Shown: positions 1-6,758 of the stretch, piece by piece | Layout of the letters: each line of letters opens with the position of its first letter | How positions within the stretch are numbered: position 1 is the first letter of the stretch | Assembly: GCA_019510485.1 (NCBI GenBank) | Contig: JAEKKI010000149.1 | Coordinates: 1 to 32,186, forward strand | Direction: 5' to 3' | Source of the DNA: Catenulisporales bacterium | GTDB lineage: Bacteria > Actinomycetota > Actinomycetes > Streptomycetales > Catenulisporaceae | DNA length: 32,186 bases | Notes under the pieces: generated by a model | Told to the model about the DNA's origin: nothing | Database searches by the model: none | Seen by the model: the letters and a program-made list of their open reading frames with translations, nothing else | Translations under genes and position numbers: made by a program

Positions 1-826
1 GGTTCACCTCCAGCACCTGGCCGTGCCGGTCGGTGATGACGATGCCGAGCGCGGCGTTGCGGAACACGGTGCGGAACCGGGCCTCGCCGGCGCGGTAGGC
101 GGTGAGCACGGCTTCGTGGATCGAGGCCTGCTCCACCCGCGTGCGCTCGCGCAGCCCCTCGGCGAAGGCGGAGGCCAGCCCGGCGCGCAGGGCCGTGCGG
201 GTCTGCGAGCGCAGGAACGGCGGCAGGTGGCGGTCCATCGCCTCGACGCTGGCCGCGACGCAGGCACCCTGGAAGCAGTGCGCGTCGATGAGGACGCCGG
301 CCGCCTGCTCCCCGAGTTTGCGGGCGAACTCCGGATCGTCGGGCATGGCCACGACTTGTTCGGCCAGCGGGGTCACGACGCCCAGCGCCTGTTCGTGGCC
401 GAGCGGCGAGGCCGCGGCGGCGGACAGGGCGGCGGCCCAGGCCTGGGCGAAGGCGGTGGCGGGGATGGGGGTGGGGACGAGGGCGCCGGAGTTCGGTTCG
501 GTGTTCACATCGAGCGGAATCAGGTTCGGAGTGTTCGAAGCAGCAGTGATGGGTGCGCCGGCAACAGTCGAAGCGGCCGAACCAGCGCTGGATTCGGAGC
601 GGTGCTCGGATATGTGATCCGGATCGTCGCTCGCGGGGCGCACGCGATCCGAGCCGTCGGCGGCGACGGCTCCGTCCTCAGTGGCCTGTATCCCCAGCGC
701 GGCGTCGGAACCGGGACCGGCCCGCCCGCGCTCGCATAAGTGCCCCGCTAAGTGCCCCTCGCCGCCGGCGGCCAGCCCGGAGCCGGATTCGGCGCCGCCG
801 ATCCCCATCTCCGCGCTGCGTGTCAC
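1..826 (-). CDS. PAS-domain signalling protein, N-terminal part (cut by left edge)
   Basis: About 275 residues are visible and the frame is still open at the left edge, so the C-terminus lies outside the window. The first 115 residues are low-complexity (Gly, Ala, Ser, Asp). A helical region of about 125 residues follows, ending in FAEGLRERTRVEQASIHEA. A PAS domain then begins with RFRTVFRNAALGIVITDR, the usual PAS entry motif. In actinobacteria this helical-plus-PAS arrangement commonly precedes GGDEF and EAL domains that make or break cyclic di-GMP; no such domain is visible here, so that is inference. I chose GTG at 826 because AGAGG lies 9 bases upstream; an ATG nine bases further in (M-G-I-G-G) is possible. 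The gene lies 41 bases after the methyltransferase gene on the same strand and is probably cotranscribed. Confidence 0.75.
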   Translation of the reverse strand, partial: MTRSAEMGIGGAESGSGLAAGGEGHLAGHLCERGRAGPGSDAALGIQATEDGAVAADGSDRVRPASDDPDHISEHRSESSAGSAASTVAGAPITAASNTPNLIPLDVNTEPNSGALVPTPIPATAFAQAWAAALSAAAASPLGHEQALGVVTPLAEQVVAMPDDPEFARKLGEQAAGVLIDAHCFQGACVAASVEAMDRHLPPFLRSQTRTALRAGLASAFAEGLRERTRVEQASIHEAVLTAYRAGEARFRTVFRNAALGIVITDRHGQVLEVN

Positions 827-867
827 GTCGTTCCGCCTCTCAATGGCCGATGGAGACCCGGCCGCCC

Positions 868-1701
868 TCAGCCGCTCGCGCCGGGTTTGACCGCCACGGC
901 CGCATAGGACGCGTACCGTTCCGGGTTCTCCTTGGCACGCGCGGCCTCCTGCGGCTCCGGACGCCACAGCGGCAGCAGCACCACGCCCGGATCCAGCAGT
1001 GTAAAGCCCTCGAAGATTTTCTCGATCTGTTCGGCGCCGCGCCAGTACATCGGCTCCGGGGAATTGGCGTTCCACATCTCCAGCATCGAGATGGTCTCGC
1101 GCGGCTGGTGGTCGTGGGTTGCGTGCTGGATGACCAGGTAGCTGCCCGGGGCCATGGTCTCACGCAGGGTGGCGACGATCCCGGCCGGGTCGTCGGCGTC
1201 GGAGACGAAGTGCAGCAGGCTGCACAGCAGCACGGCGACCGGCCGGTCGAAGTCGATCAGGTCCCGAACCTTGGGGTGGTCGAGGATCGCGTGCGGGGAG
1301 CGGGCGTCGGCCTGGATGAAGGCGGCCGCGCCGTCCGCGGCGAGCATCGCCTCGCCGTGCGCGACCGCGACCGGGTCGTGGTCGACATAGACGACACGAG
1401 CCGAGGGCCGGCTCCGCCGCGCGGTCTCGTGCACCGGGCCCATGGTCGGCACGCCGGCGCCGATGTCCAGGAACTGGTCCACGCCGGCCGCCGCGGCCGT
1501 GCGCACGGCGCGGTGCAGGAACATCCTGACCTGCCGGGCCAGCTCCGGCAGGTCCGGCTTGAAGGCGATGGCCGCCTCGGCGACCCGCCGGTCCACGGCG
1601 AAGTTGTGCGAGCCGCCCAGGAAGTAGTCCCAGACCCGGGCCGAGCTGGGCCGGTCGAGGTCGATCGAGGCCGGAGCCCACTCCGGTCGGGTTTCGCTCA
1701 T
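868..1701 (-). CDS. SAM-dependent methyltransferase, PF04672 (DUF574) family
   Basis: A 277-residue protein with the signature of the actinobacterial PF04672 methyltransferase family. The N-terminal SIDLDRPSSARVWDYFLGG matches the family's opening motif. VDQFLDIGAGVPTMGPVHE is the SAM-binding glycine loop, and VVYVDHDPVAVAHGEAML is the acidic strand that binds the ribose. The length is normal for the family. Structures show a SAM-binding Rossmann fold, but natural substrates are unknown. The start is the ATG at 1701 with AGGAAGG 7 bases upstream; an in-frame codon 33 bases earlier has no such signal. It lies 39 bases downstream of lpdA and 41 bases upstream of the PAS gene. No terminator is evident on either side, so all three may be cotranscribed. 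Confidence 0.9.
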   Translation of the reverse strand: MSETRPEWAPASIDLDRPSSARVWDYFLGGSHNFAVDRRVAEAAIAFKPDLPELARQVRMFLHRAVRTAAAAGVDQFLDIGAGVPTMGPVHETARRSRPSARVVYVDHDPVAVAHGEAMLAADGAAAFIQADARSPHAILDHPKVRDLIDFDRPVAVLLCSLLHFVSDADDPAGIVATLRETMAPGSYLVIQHATHDHQPRETISMLEMWNANSPEPMYWRGAEQIEKIFEGFTLLDPGVVLLPLWRPEPQEAARAKENPERYASYAAVAVKPGASG

Positions 1702-1740
1702 GTCCGGGCCTTCCTCGCGGTCCGTCGTCAACATACTGAT

Positions 1741-3144
1741 CTACATGTTAATCATGTGTCCGGCAAGGCCGTGGACGGCTTCCTTCACGGCCTCACCGAG
1801 CGTCGGGTGCGCGTGGATGTTGCGGGCCACCTCGTGGACGGTGAGGTCCCACTGCTGCGCGAGCGTCAGCTCCGGCAGCAGCTCGGTCACCTCGGGGCCG
1901 ATCAGGTGCGCGCCGAGCAGCTCGCCGTACTTGGCGTCGCTGATCACCTTGACGAAGCCGGTGGCGTCGCCCAGACCCGCGGCCTTGCCGTTGGCGCTGA
2001 ACGGGAATTTGGCGGTCTTGACGTCGAAGCCTTCCAGCCGCGCCTGCTCCTCGGTCCAGCCGAAACTGGCGATCTGCGGCTGACAGTAGGTGGCGCGCGG
2101 GACCATGACGAAGTCGATCTCCATCGTCTGGGCACCGGCGATGGTCTCCGCGGCGATGACGCCCTGGGTCTCGGCGACATGCGCCAGCATCACCTTGGCG
2201 GTGACGTCGCCGATGGCGAAGATGTGCGGGATGTTGGTGCGGCCCCGGCCGTCAACAGCGATCGCGCCGCGCTCGGTGAGGGCGACGCCGGTCTTGTCCA
2301 GTCCGTAGCCGTCGACGTTCGGCGCGAAGCCGATGGCCTGCAGGACCTTGCCGGCTTCCAGGACCTGCTGCGCGCCGTCCTTGCCGGTGACGGTGACCCG
2401 CACCTTCGGGCCGGTGTCGTCGATGGTGTCGACGCGGGTGCCGGTGAGCACGTCGATGCCGAGCTTGCGGTACTGGCGGGCCAGCTCCTTGGAGACCTCT
2501 GCGTCCTCCAACGGCACCATGCGGTCCAGGAACTCCACGATGGTGACCTTGACGCCGTAGCTGTTGAGCACGTAGCCGAACTCCACGCCGATCGCCCCGG
2601 CGCCGGCGATCACGATGCTCTCCGGCAGCGTGGCGGACAGGATCTGCTCCTCGTAGGTCACCACGCGGTCGGACAGCGTCGTGCCGGGCAGCAGGCGGGT
2701 GTGCGCGCCGGTGGCGATGATGCAGCTGTCGAAGGTGATGGTCTCGGAGCCGCCGTCGGTCTTCGCGACGCTGAGCGTGCGCGCGTCCAGGAAAGTCCCG
2801 CGACCGTCGTATTCGGTGATGCTGTTCTTGCGCATCAGATAATGGACGCCCTTGACCCGGCCGTCGGCGACCTGGCGGCTGCGCTGGAAGGCGGCGCCGT
2901 AGTCGAAGGTGATCGGGCCCGGCGAGGAGATCCCGTAGGTCTCCGCCTCGTGGGTGACGATGTGCGCCAGCTCGGCGTTGCGCAGCAGCGCCTTGGACGG
3001 GATGCACCCGACGTTCAAGCAGACGCCGCCCCAGTAGCGCTCCTCCACCACCGCCACGCGCTTGCCCAGCTGTGTGGCGCGGACCGCGGCGGTGTAACCG
3101 CCGGGGCCGGCACCCAGGACGACGACATCGAAATGCGTGCTCAT
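1741..3144 (-). CDS. lpdA: Dihydrolipoyl dehydrogenase (E3)
   Basis: A 467-residue FAD flavoprotein that reoxidises the dihydrolipoyl groups of 2-oxoacid dehydrogenase complexes (pyruvate, 2-oxoglutarate, branched-chain) using NAD. The N-terminal [13 protein letters not shown] binds FAD. The redox-active disulfide is in [13 protein letters not shown], the form found in mycobacterial Lpd rather than the enterobacterial [19 protein letters not shown] is the NAD-binding loop and IFAIGDVT the second FAD site. HAHPTLGEA near the C-terminus carries the catalytic His-Glu pair. Length is typical. I chose the ATG at 3144 (M-S-T-H-F-D). The TAGAGT box at 3157-3152 lies exactly 7 bases upstream, so the mRNA is probably leaderless; an in-frame start 33 bases upstream would overlap that box. 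No E1 or E2 gene is in the window. Confidence 0.96.
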   Translation of the reverse strand: MSTHFDVVVLGAGPGGYTAAVRATQLGKRVAVVEERYWGGVCLNVGCIPSKALLRNAELAHIVTHEAETYGISSPGPITFDYGAAFQRSRQVADGRVKGVHYLMRKNSITEYDGRGTFLDARTLSVAKTDGGSETITFDSCIIATGAHTRLLPGTTLSDRVVTYEEQILSATLPESIVIAGAGAIGVEFGYVLNSYGVKVTIVEFLDRMVPLEDAEVSKELARQYRKLGIDVLTGTRVDTIDDTGPKVRVTVTGKDGAQQVLEAGKVLQAIGFAPNVDGYGLDKTGVALTERGAIAVDGRGRTNIPHIFAIGDVTAKVMLAHVAETQGVIAAETIAGAQTMEIDFVMVPRATYCQPQIASFGWTEEQARLEGFDVKTAKFPFSANGKAAGLGDATGFVKVISDAKYGELLGAHLIGPEVTELLPELTLAQQWDLTVHEVARNIHAHPTLGEAVKEAVHGLAGHMINM

Positions 3145-3151
3145 GACTTCG

Positions 3152-3157
3152 ACTCTA
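3152..3157 (-). promoter_or_regulatory. -10 box of lpdA (leaderless)
   Basis: TAGAGT on the minus strand ends 7 bases before the lpdA ATG and fits the actinobacterial TANNNT -10 consensus. No Shine-Dalgarno sequence and no convincing -35 hexamer are visible. Confidence 0.4.
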
Positions 3158-3297
3158 ACCGCCGGGGACAGTGGCACGCCTGAAGCCCGCTGGAGTGGTG
3201 GGACGTCCGGCGGTTGTCACCGTCCCGGTCAAGCTCCAGGCCCTGATTCAACACCCGTTCAACGGGCGAAGGAAGAGGCCGCGGCGGACACGCCCGA

Positions 3298-3327
3298 GGG
3301 CACGGTCCTCGCCGAAGGACCGCGCCC
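3298..3327 (-). terminator. Hairpin terminator after the pseudo-subtilase gene
   Basis: Arms 3298-3309 and 3316-3327 pair over 12 positions with one mismatch around a 6-base loop (CGCCGA). The hairpin lies 35 bases past the stop codon of the pseudo-subtilase gene. No T-tract follows on the minus strand, which is usual in actinobacteria. It separates this unit from the lpdA promoter. Confidence 0.5.
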
Positions 3328-3361
3328 TCCTCGAAACAGGGCTTCAGCTCTTCGCCGGCGA

Positions 3362-5215
3362 TCACCAGGCGGCGGTCGGCACCGCCCAGGACGGCAGCCC
3401 CGCCGCCGCCATCGCACCGAACCCCAGCGTCGCCGGCGACGCGATCCCCACCGCCACCGCGGCGTCCGGGATGCCGGCCCCGAAGCGGTCGCGCGCGCCG
3501 GGCGCGGCGATCGGCCGGCCGGCCGCCGTCATCAGGGCCTTGAGGTGGTCGACGCGCTGCGGGCCGCGCACCCGGTAGGCGGTGTGGAAGTCCGGGTGGT
3601 GCGCCACGACCAGCGCCGCGAGCGCGGTGACGTGGGCGGCGGCGGTCGCGGTGCCGTCCAGGGCGGCCCAGCCGGCGGTCGGGGCCCCGCCGATCACGGC
3701 CACCCCCGGCGCGACCAGGTCCAGGCCGGGGCCGCGGTTGGCCGAGGCGGCCGGGAAGTAGCCGTCCGGGGTGGGCATGCCGGCCAGCTGCTCGGCGTGG
3801 CAGCTCTGGGGCGGGTAGGTGCCCAGGCGGCCCACCGAGCCGACGCCGAGCACCGTGGGCAGGTTAGCGGGGAAGGCCACCGGGCCGGCCCCGTCGCCGA
3901 CCGCGGCCACGCACAGCACCCCGGCCCGCCGGGCCTGCTCGATCTTGGCGGCCAGCAGCTGCGAGGGCCGCTGGATGCCGACGCTGAGCTGGGCCACGTC
4001 GATCCGCTGCTCGATGCAGTAGTCGAGGCCTTCGATGAGGTCGGCCAGCCGGCCGTGCGGAGCCACCCGGAGCACGTGCAACTCGGCCTCGGGGGCCAGG
4101 CCGATCACGCCGGTGCCGTCGGCGGAGCCGACGATGACCGTGGCGCAGTGCGTGCCGCTGCCCAGGATGTCCTCGCCCCAGGCCTTGGCGTCGCCGCTGA
4201 CCGCGTCCCAGCCCTGGTCGACGCGGTCGCCGAGGTCGGGGTGCCGGACGTGGGCGCCGGAGTCCAGCAGCGCGATCCGCACGCCGCTGCCCAGGTAGTG
4301 CGGGGGGACGCGGTCGAAGCCCATGGCCTCGCGGGCCCAGGAGTAGGCGGCGGTCTCGGGGAACGTGGCGGCGCGGCCGGAGCGGCCGGCGGCGCCGGTC
4401 GGGGACGAGGTGCCCTCGGCTCCGGAGGTTCCGGCGGTTCCGGTGTGCGCGGCCATACCGGGCCCGGACACCGCGAGCGTCTGTTCCAGGCGGGTGCACT
4501 CGACGTCGAAGGTGCCGTTCTGACTGAACGCCGGACGCGCGACGACGGTCGACCAGCAGGCGTCCCGCGGACGGACGCGCAGGACGTGCACGCCGTCCAC
4601 GGCACCGACCGGCAGATCGACGCGGGCCTTGCCGTCGCCGCCGGTGACGGCGCAGGCCGGGACCGGGCCGTCGACGGTCACGGTGGCGCCGGCCTGGCCG
4701 TGCCCGGCGTCGTCGGTGACCTGGACGGTGATCGGTACCGCGGTGCCCAGCGCGGGCACGCCCACCGGGCCGGAGTACCAGTCCGGGCCGCCGGCCCACG
4801 CGACCGGGGCGCCGTAGGTCAGCCGGGTGTCCGGCTCGACCACCAGCTGCGGCGCCGAGGCGAGCCCGGCGGCCTGGTCGGGATCGGCGGTGAAGACCAG
4901 GACCGGCGGGAACTCGGTACGGGTCTCGGACTCCACGGTGCGGACCACCGACACGCCGGGGGTCTGGTCGAGCTGACCGGTCAGGCCCCGCATGTCCAGC
5001 GGGGTGCGCGCGGCCACCAGGTAGCGGTGGGCCTGGTTCGGCTCCTCGGGCCGGCCGCCGCGGGCGCGGGCCTCGGCCTGCGCCTTGTCGGCTGCTTTCT
5101 CCGTGGTCTTATCGGTGGTCTTGTCGGTGGCCTTCTCTGTGACCTTCTCGGTGGCCCGCTCGGCGCGGGCCGCGGCGCCGCGGGGTTCGCGGCCCGATTC
5201 GGCTTTGGGTGTCAT
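3362..5215 (-). CDS. Subtilisin-fold (S8) pseudoprotease with Lys/Glu/Thr-repeat N-terminus
   Basis: A 617-residue protein with no signal peptide or membrane segment, so probably cytoplasmic. Residues 18-50 are a charged four-residue repeat (TEK/TDK type). Residues 60-130 resemble an I9-like propeptide, and about 145-215 look like an Ig or carboxypeptidase-regulatory-like beta domain (DDAGHGQAGATVTVDG). The S8 fold covers about 285-610. The Asp motif is present (ALLDSGAHVRHPDLG, Asp318). The His motif HGTH reads SGTH (Ser353), the oxyanion Asn is Asp441 (AAVGDGAG), and the Ser motif GTSMA reads GTATA (Ala523). Spacings of the altered residues are close to those in subtilisin, so the alignment is secure. 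The family hydrolyses peptides; this member should not. A scaffold or binding role is inference. AGGAGGAA precedes the ATG by 3-4 bases. It follows the Gln-rich gene by 78 bases. Confidence 0.88.
   Translation of the reverse strand: MTPKAESGREPRGAAARAERATEKVTEKATDKTTDKTTEKAADKAQAEARARGGRPEEPNQAHRYLVAARTPLDMRGLTGQLDQTPGVSVVRTVESETRTEFPPVLVFTADPDQAAGLASAPQLVVEPDTRLTYGAPVAWAGGPDWYSGPVGVPALGTAVPITVQVTDDAGHGQAGATVTVDGPVPACAVTGGDGKARVDLPVGAVDGVHVLRVRPRDACWSTVVARPAFSQNGTFDVECTRLEQTLAVSGPGMAAHTGTAGTSGAEGTSSPTGAAGRSGRAATFPETAAYSWAREAMGFDRVPPHYLGSGVRIALLDSGAHVRHPDLGDRVDQGWDAVSGDAKAWGEDILGSGTHCATVIVGSADGTGVIGLAPEAELHVLRVAPHGRLADLIEGLDYCIEQRIDVAQLSVGIQRPSQLLAAKIEQARRAGVLCVAAVGDGAGPVAFPANLPTVLGVGSVGRLGTYPPQSCHAEQLAGMPTPDGYFPAASANRGPGLDLVAPGVAVIGGAPTAGWAALDGTATAAAHVTALAALVVAHHPDFHTAYRVRGPQRVDHLKALMTAAGRPIAAPGARDRFGAGIPDAAVAVGIASPATLGFGAMAAAGLPSWAVPTAAW
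5103..5162. repeat. 12-bp tandem repeat, five degenerate copies
   Basis: Consecutive 12-base units resembling GTGGTCTTGTCG encode the TEK/TDK repeats at the N-terminus of the pseudo-subtilase. The first two copies differ at one base and later copies diverge further. Confidence 0.75.
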
Positions 5216-5293
5216 GGCTTCCTCCTCGCACGCGCGGGTCGCGTCGAGCCGGCCCGGTCGCCCCGCCGAGGCGGCCGGGCCGGCGGCGCGGCG

Positions 5294-5824
5294 TCAGGAC
5301 CAGATCGGGGTCTGGTGCTGGCCGAACTGGCCGAACTGGCCGAACTGCTGGCCGAACTGCTGGCCGGGCTGCTGGCCGTATGGGCCGCCCTGGCCGAACT
5401 GGCCGGCGTAGGGGGTGATCGGCGAGCTCACGGCGGCCTGCTGCAGCAGCTGGCCGAGCCGGAAGATCTCGTACGCGACCTGCTCCCGGTTGGGCTTGCC
5501 CGGCTGCGGCCCCGTCTGCTGGGCGGAGGCCAGCACCAGCTGGCCGAGCTTGAACAGCTCGACGGCCAGGTGCTGCTCCAGGCCCGCGGAGAATATCGGC
5601 GAGGAGTACGGCCCGGACTGCTGCTGGTAGTACGGGTTCTGGACCTGGCCGAACTGCTGCTGGTACGGGATCTGCCAGGCGTAGGGCGGGATCTGCGGGA
5701 TCTGGCCCATCTGCGGGGTCTGGCCCGTCTGCGAACGCGCCAGGTCCCACTGAGCCCACGACGGGCTCTGCTGAACGGGCGAGTACATGGCCTGCAGTCC
5801 TTGGGTGTGTGTCGCGGTGGTCAT
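5294..5824 (-). CDS. Gln/Gly/Pro-rich low-complexity protein
   Basis: A 176-residue protein I do not recognise as a named family. Residues 1-80 are Gln/Pro/Tyr-rich (IPQIPPYAWQIPYQQQFGQ). Residues 81-102 and 112-132 are two predicted helices carrying an imperfect repeat, AVELFKLGQL and AYEIFRLGQL. Residues 136-170 are a Gly-Gln-Phe tail built from GQF/GQQF units. There is no signal peptide or membrane segment. The composition resembles disordered, phase-separating or self-assembling proteins, but that is inference. The ATG at 5824 (M-T-T-A-T-H) is preceded by AAGGAGG at the right distance, and a 16-bp hairpin sits just upstream in the leader. It is the first gene of a pair with the pseudo-subtilase and is divergent from a helix-turn-helix regulator. 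Confidence 0.82.
   Translation of the reverse strand: MTTATHTQGLQAMYSPVQQSPSWAQWDLARSQTGQTPQMGQIPQIPPYAWQIPYQQQFGQVQNPYYQQQSGPYSSPIFSAGLEQHLAVELFKLGQLVLASAQQTGPQPGKPNREQVAYEIFRLGQLLQQAAVSSPITPYAGQFGQGGPYGQQPGQQFGQQFGQFGQFGQHQTPIWS
5331..5357. repeat. 9-bp tandem repeat in the Gln-rich gene
   Basis: About three copies of a 9-base unit (TGGCCGAAC) encode the repeated G-Q-F tripeptides at the C-terminus of the Gln-rich protein. Shorter variants continue to about 5385. Limits are approximate. Confidence 0.6.
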
Positions 5825-5844
5825 CAGGATCCTCCTTCGGTTCC

Positions 5845-5880
5845 CACCGGCGTGCAGCGCGTCCCGCGCGCACGCCGGTG
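5845..5880 (-). promoter_or_regulatory. Strong leader hairpin before the Gln-rich gene
   Basis: Outer arms CACCGGCGTGC (5845-5855) and GCACGCCGGTG (5870-5880) pair perfectly over 11 bp. Inside them GCGCG (5857-5861) pairs with CGCGC (5865-5869) around a 3-base loop, leaving one bulged A. The resulting 16-bp stem ends about 7 bases before the AAGGAGG ribosome binding site. It could be an mRNA-stabilising leader, an attenuator or a translation-control element. Confidence 0.6.
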
Positions 5881-5898
5881 TCCAACGTGATTGGACAC
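5878..5898. promoter_or_regulatory. Perfect 8-bp inverted repeat, candidate operator
   Basis: GTGTCCAA (5878-5885), five bases, then TTGGACAC (5891-5898). It lies between the divergent regulator gene and the Gln-rich/pseudo-subtilase unit and overlaps the leader hairpin by three bases. A dyad of this size suits a helix-turn-helix dimer, and the neighbouring regulator is the obvious but unproven candidate. Confidence 0.5.
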
Positions 5899-5988
5899 TA
5901 GGCGCCGGGCGGGCCCGGGGCAAGCGATCCGCCCCCGCAATACGCCATCTACCGGCTATCGTTTTGCGGGCAGGATCGAAGGAGCCGG

Positions 5989-6363
5989 ATGAACGCGCTG
6001 CAAAGGCTGATCCGCGGCCGGATGGACCAGCGGCACTGGTCGTACGCCGACGTCGCCGCGCGCGGCGGCCTGCCCCGCTCCACCGTGCACCACCTGGCGA
6101 CCAACGCCAGCCCGGGACGTCCGCCGCATCCGGCGACCCTGGAACGGCTGGCCGCCGGATTGGACATCCCGTTGGACACCGTGCGGGCCGCGGCGGCCGA
6201 GGCGGCGGGCCTGGCGGTCTGGCAGGCCCCGAGTCCGAACCCGGACATCGAGGTCCTGGTCGCGGCCCTGCACCGGCTCAGCCCGGAGGACCGCCGGCAC
6301 GTCGCCGCGCTGGTCAACTCGCTGCTGGGCGAGGTGGACTCAGAGGGCGAACAAAAAGACTGA
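5989..6363 (+). CDS. XRE-type helix-turn-helix regulator
   Basis: A 124-residue protein. Residues 14-60 form a Cro/CI-type helix-turn-helix: the WSYADVAARGGLPRSTVHHL segment holds the turn and recognition helix, followed by HPATLERLAAGLDIPLDTV, the usual fourth and fifth helices. The C-terminal 60 residues are helical and include the motif LSPEDRRHVAALVNSLL, seen in many short actinobacterial XRE regulators. No ligand domain is visible. The ATG has AAGGAG 6 bases upstream. The gene is divergent from the Gln-rich/pseudo-subtilase unit and shares a 164-base intergenic region containing an 8-bp dyad. Control of that unit is a reasonable inference; it could also be an unrelated regulator. Confidence 0.85.
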   Translation: MNALQRLIRGRMDQRHWSYADVAARGGLPRSTVHHLATNASPGRPPHPATLERLAAGLDIPLDTVRAAAAEAAGLAVWQAPSPNPDIEVLVAALHRLSPEDRRHVAALVNSLLGEVDSEGEQKD

Positions 6364-6432
6364 GTCCGGCATCCGCAGAACTACGCAGGGGCGGGCGCGC
6401 GGGTGGCGCGGCGGCATAGCGTGGTCTGCCGG

Positions 6433-6466
6433 AACGGGGGCCTGATGGTCACCGACATGCCCCGTT
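6433..6466. repeat. 7-bp inverted repeat in the gap after the XRE gene
   Basis: AACGGGG (6433-6439) and CCCCGTT (6460-6466) flank 20 bases. It may be a weak terminator for the regulator gene or an operator for the next one. The rest of the 179-base gap shows no gene. Confidence 0.3.
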
Positions 6467-6542
6467 GCCGACCTCTGTCCACGCCGAGCCCTGTCCCCCA
6501 TACATCGAGCCCTGACGAACCTCATCGATCCCCGGAGGTGCC

Positions 6543-6758
6543 GTGCGGGTCATCCCATGGTCCGGATCGCCGGACGCCGTCGCCCGCGTCGACCGCCGCG
6601 GCGAGGTGTTCGTGGCCGTACCGCGCGGGCTGGCGCCGGGCGAGGTGCTGGATCTGGCCTCGCTGGTGCTGTCGGCGAGCGAGTTCGAGGAGTTCGCCGC
6701 GATTCTGCGGCGGGACGAGCGCAGTGAGGCGTTACCCTCACATCCGTGCAGCAGTTGA
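6543..6758 (+). CDS. Small conserved actinobacterial protein of unknown function
   Basis: A 71-residue protein starting at GTG 6543, with GGAGG 4 bases upstream. The core reads VARVDRRGEVFVAVPRGL, then a helix APGEVLDLASLVLSASEFEE and an acidic/basic tail. It has no signal peptide, membrane segment or cysteine pair. I recognise the general style (short beta strands followed by one helix) from uncharacterised actinobacterial proteins but no function. Its last 13 bases overlap the start of the alpha/beta hydrolase gene, so the two are probably cotranscribed and perhaps translationally coupled. Confidence 0.65.
   Translation: MRVIPWSGSPDAVARVDRRGEVFVAVPRGLAPGEVLDLASLVLSASEFEEFAAILRRDERSEALPSHPCSS

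Noticed and set aside
1725..1750. Inverted repeat ACATG-N5-CATGT at the end of lpdA as a terminator
   Set aside because: It is short and AT-rich, and it encodes the C-terminal residues of lpdA; too weak to call.
3362..5215. An active subtilase or a cyanobactin/lanthipeptide maturation protease
   Set aside because: His and Ser of the triad are missing, there is no signal peptide, and no precursor peptide or cyclisation enzyme is nearby.
553..5890. Very long open frames on the plus strand (876 and 917 codons) across lpdA and the pseudo-subtilase
   Set aside because: They are Arg/Gly/Ala/Val-rich with no domain and lie antisense to clear genes; such frames are expected where third positions are almost all G or C.
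6160..6185. TTGGACA words inside the XRE gene as extra operator half-sites
   Set aside because: They encode the conserved L-D-I and L-D-T of the helix-turn-helix region and are not paired as dyads.
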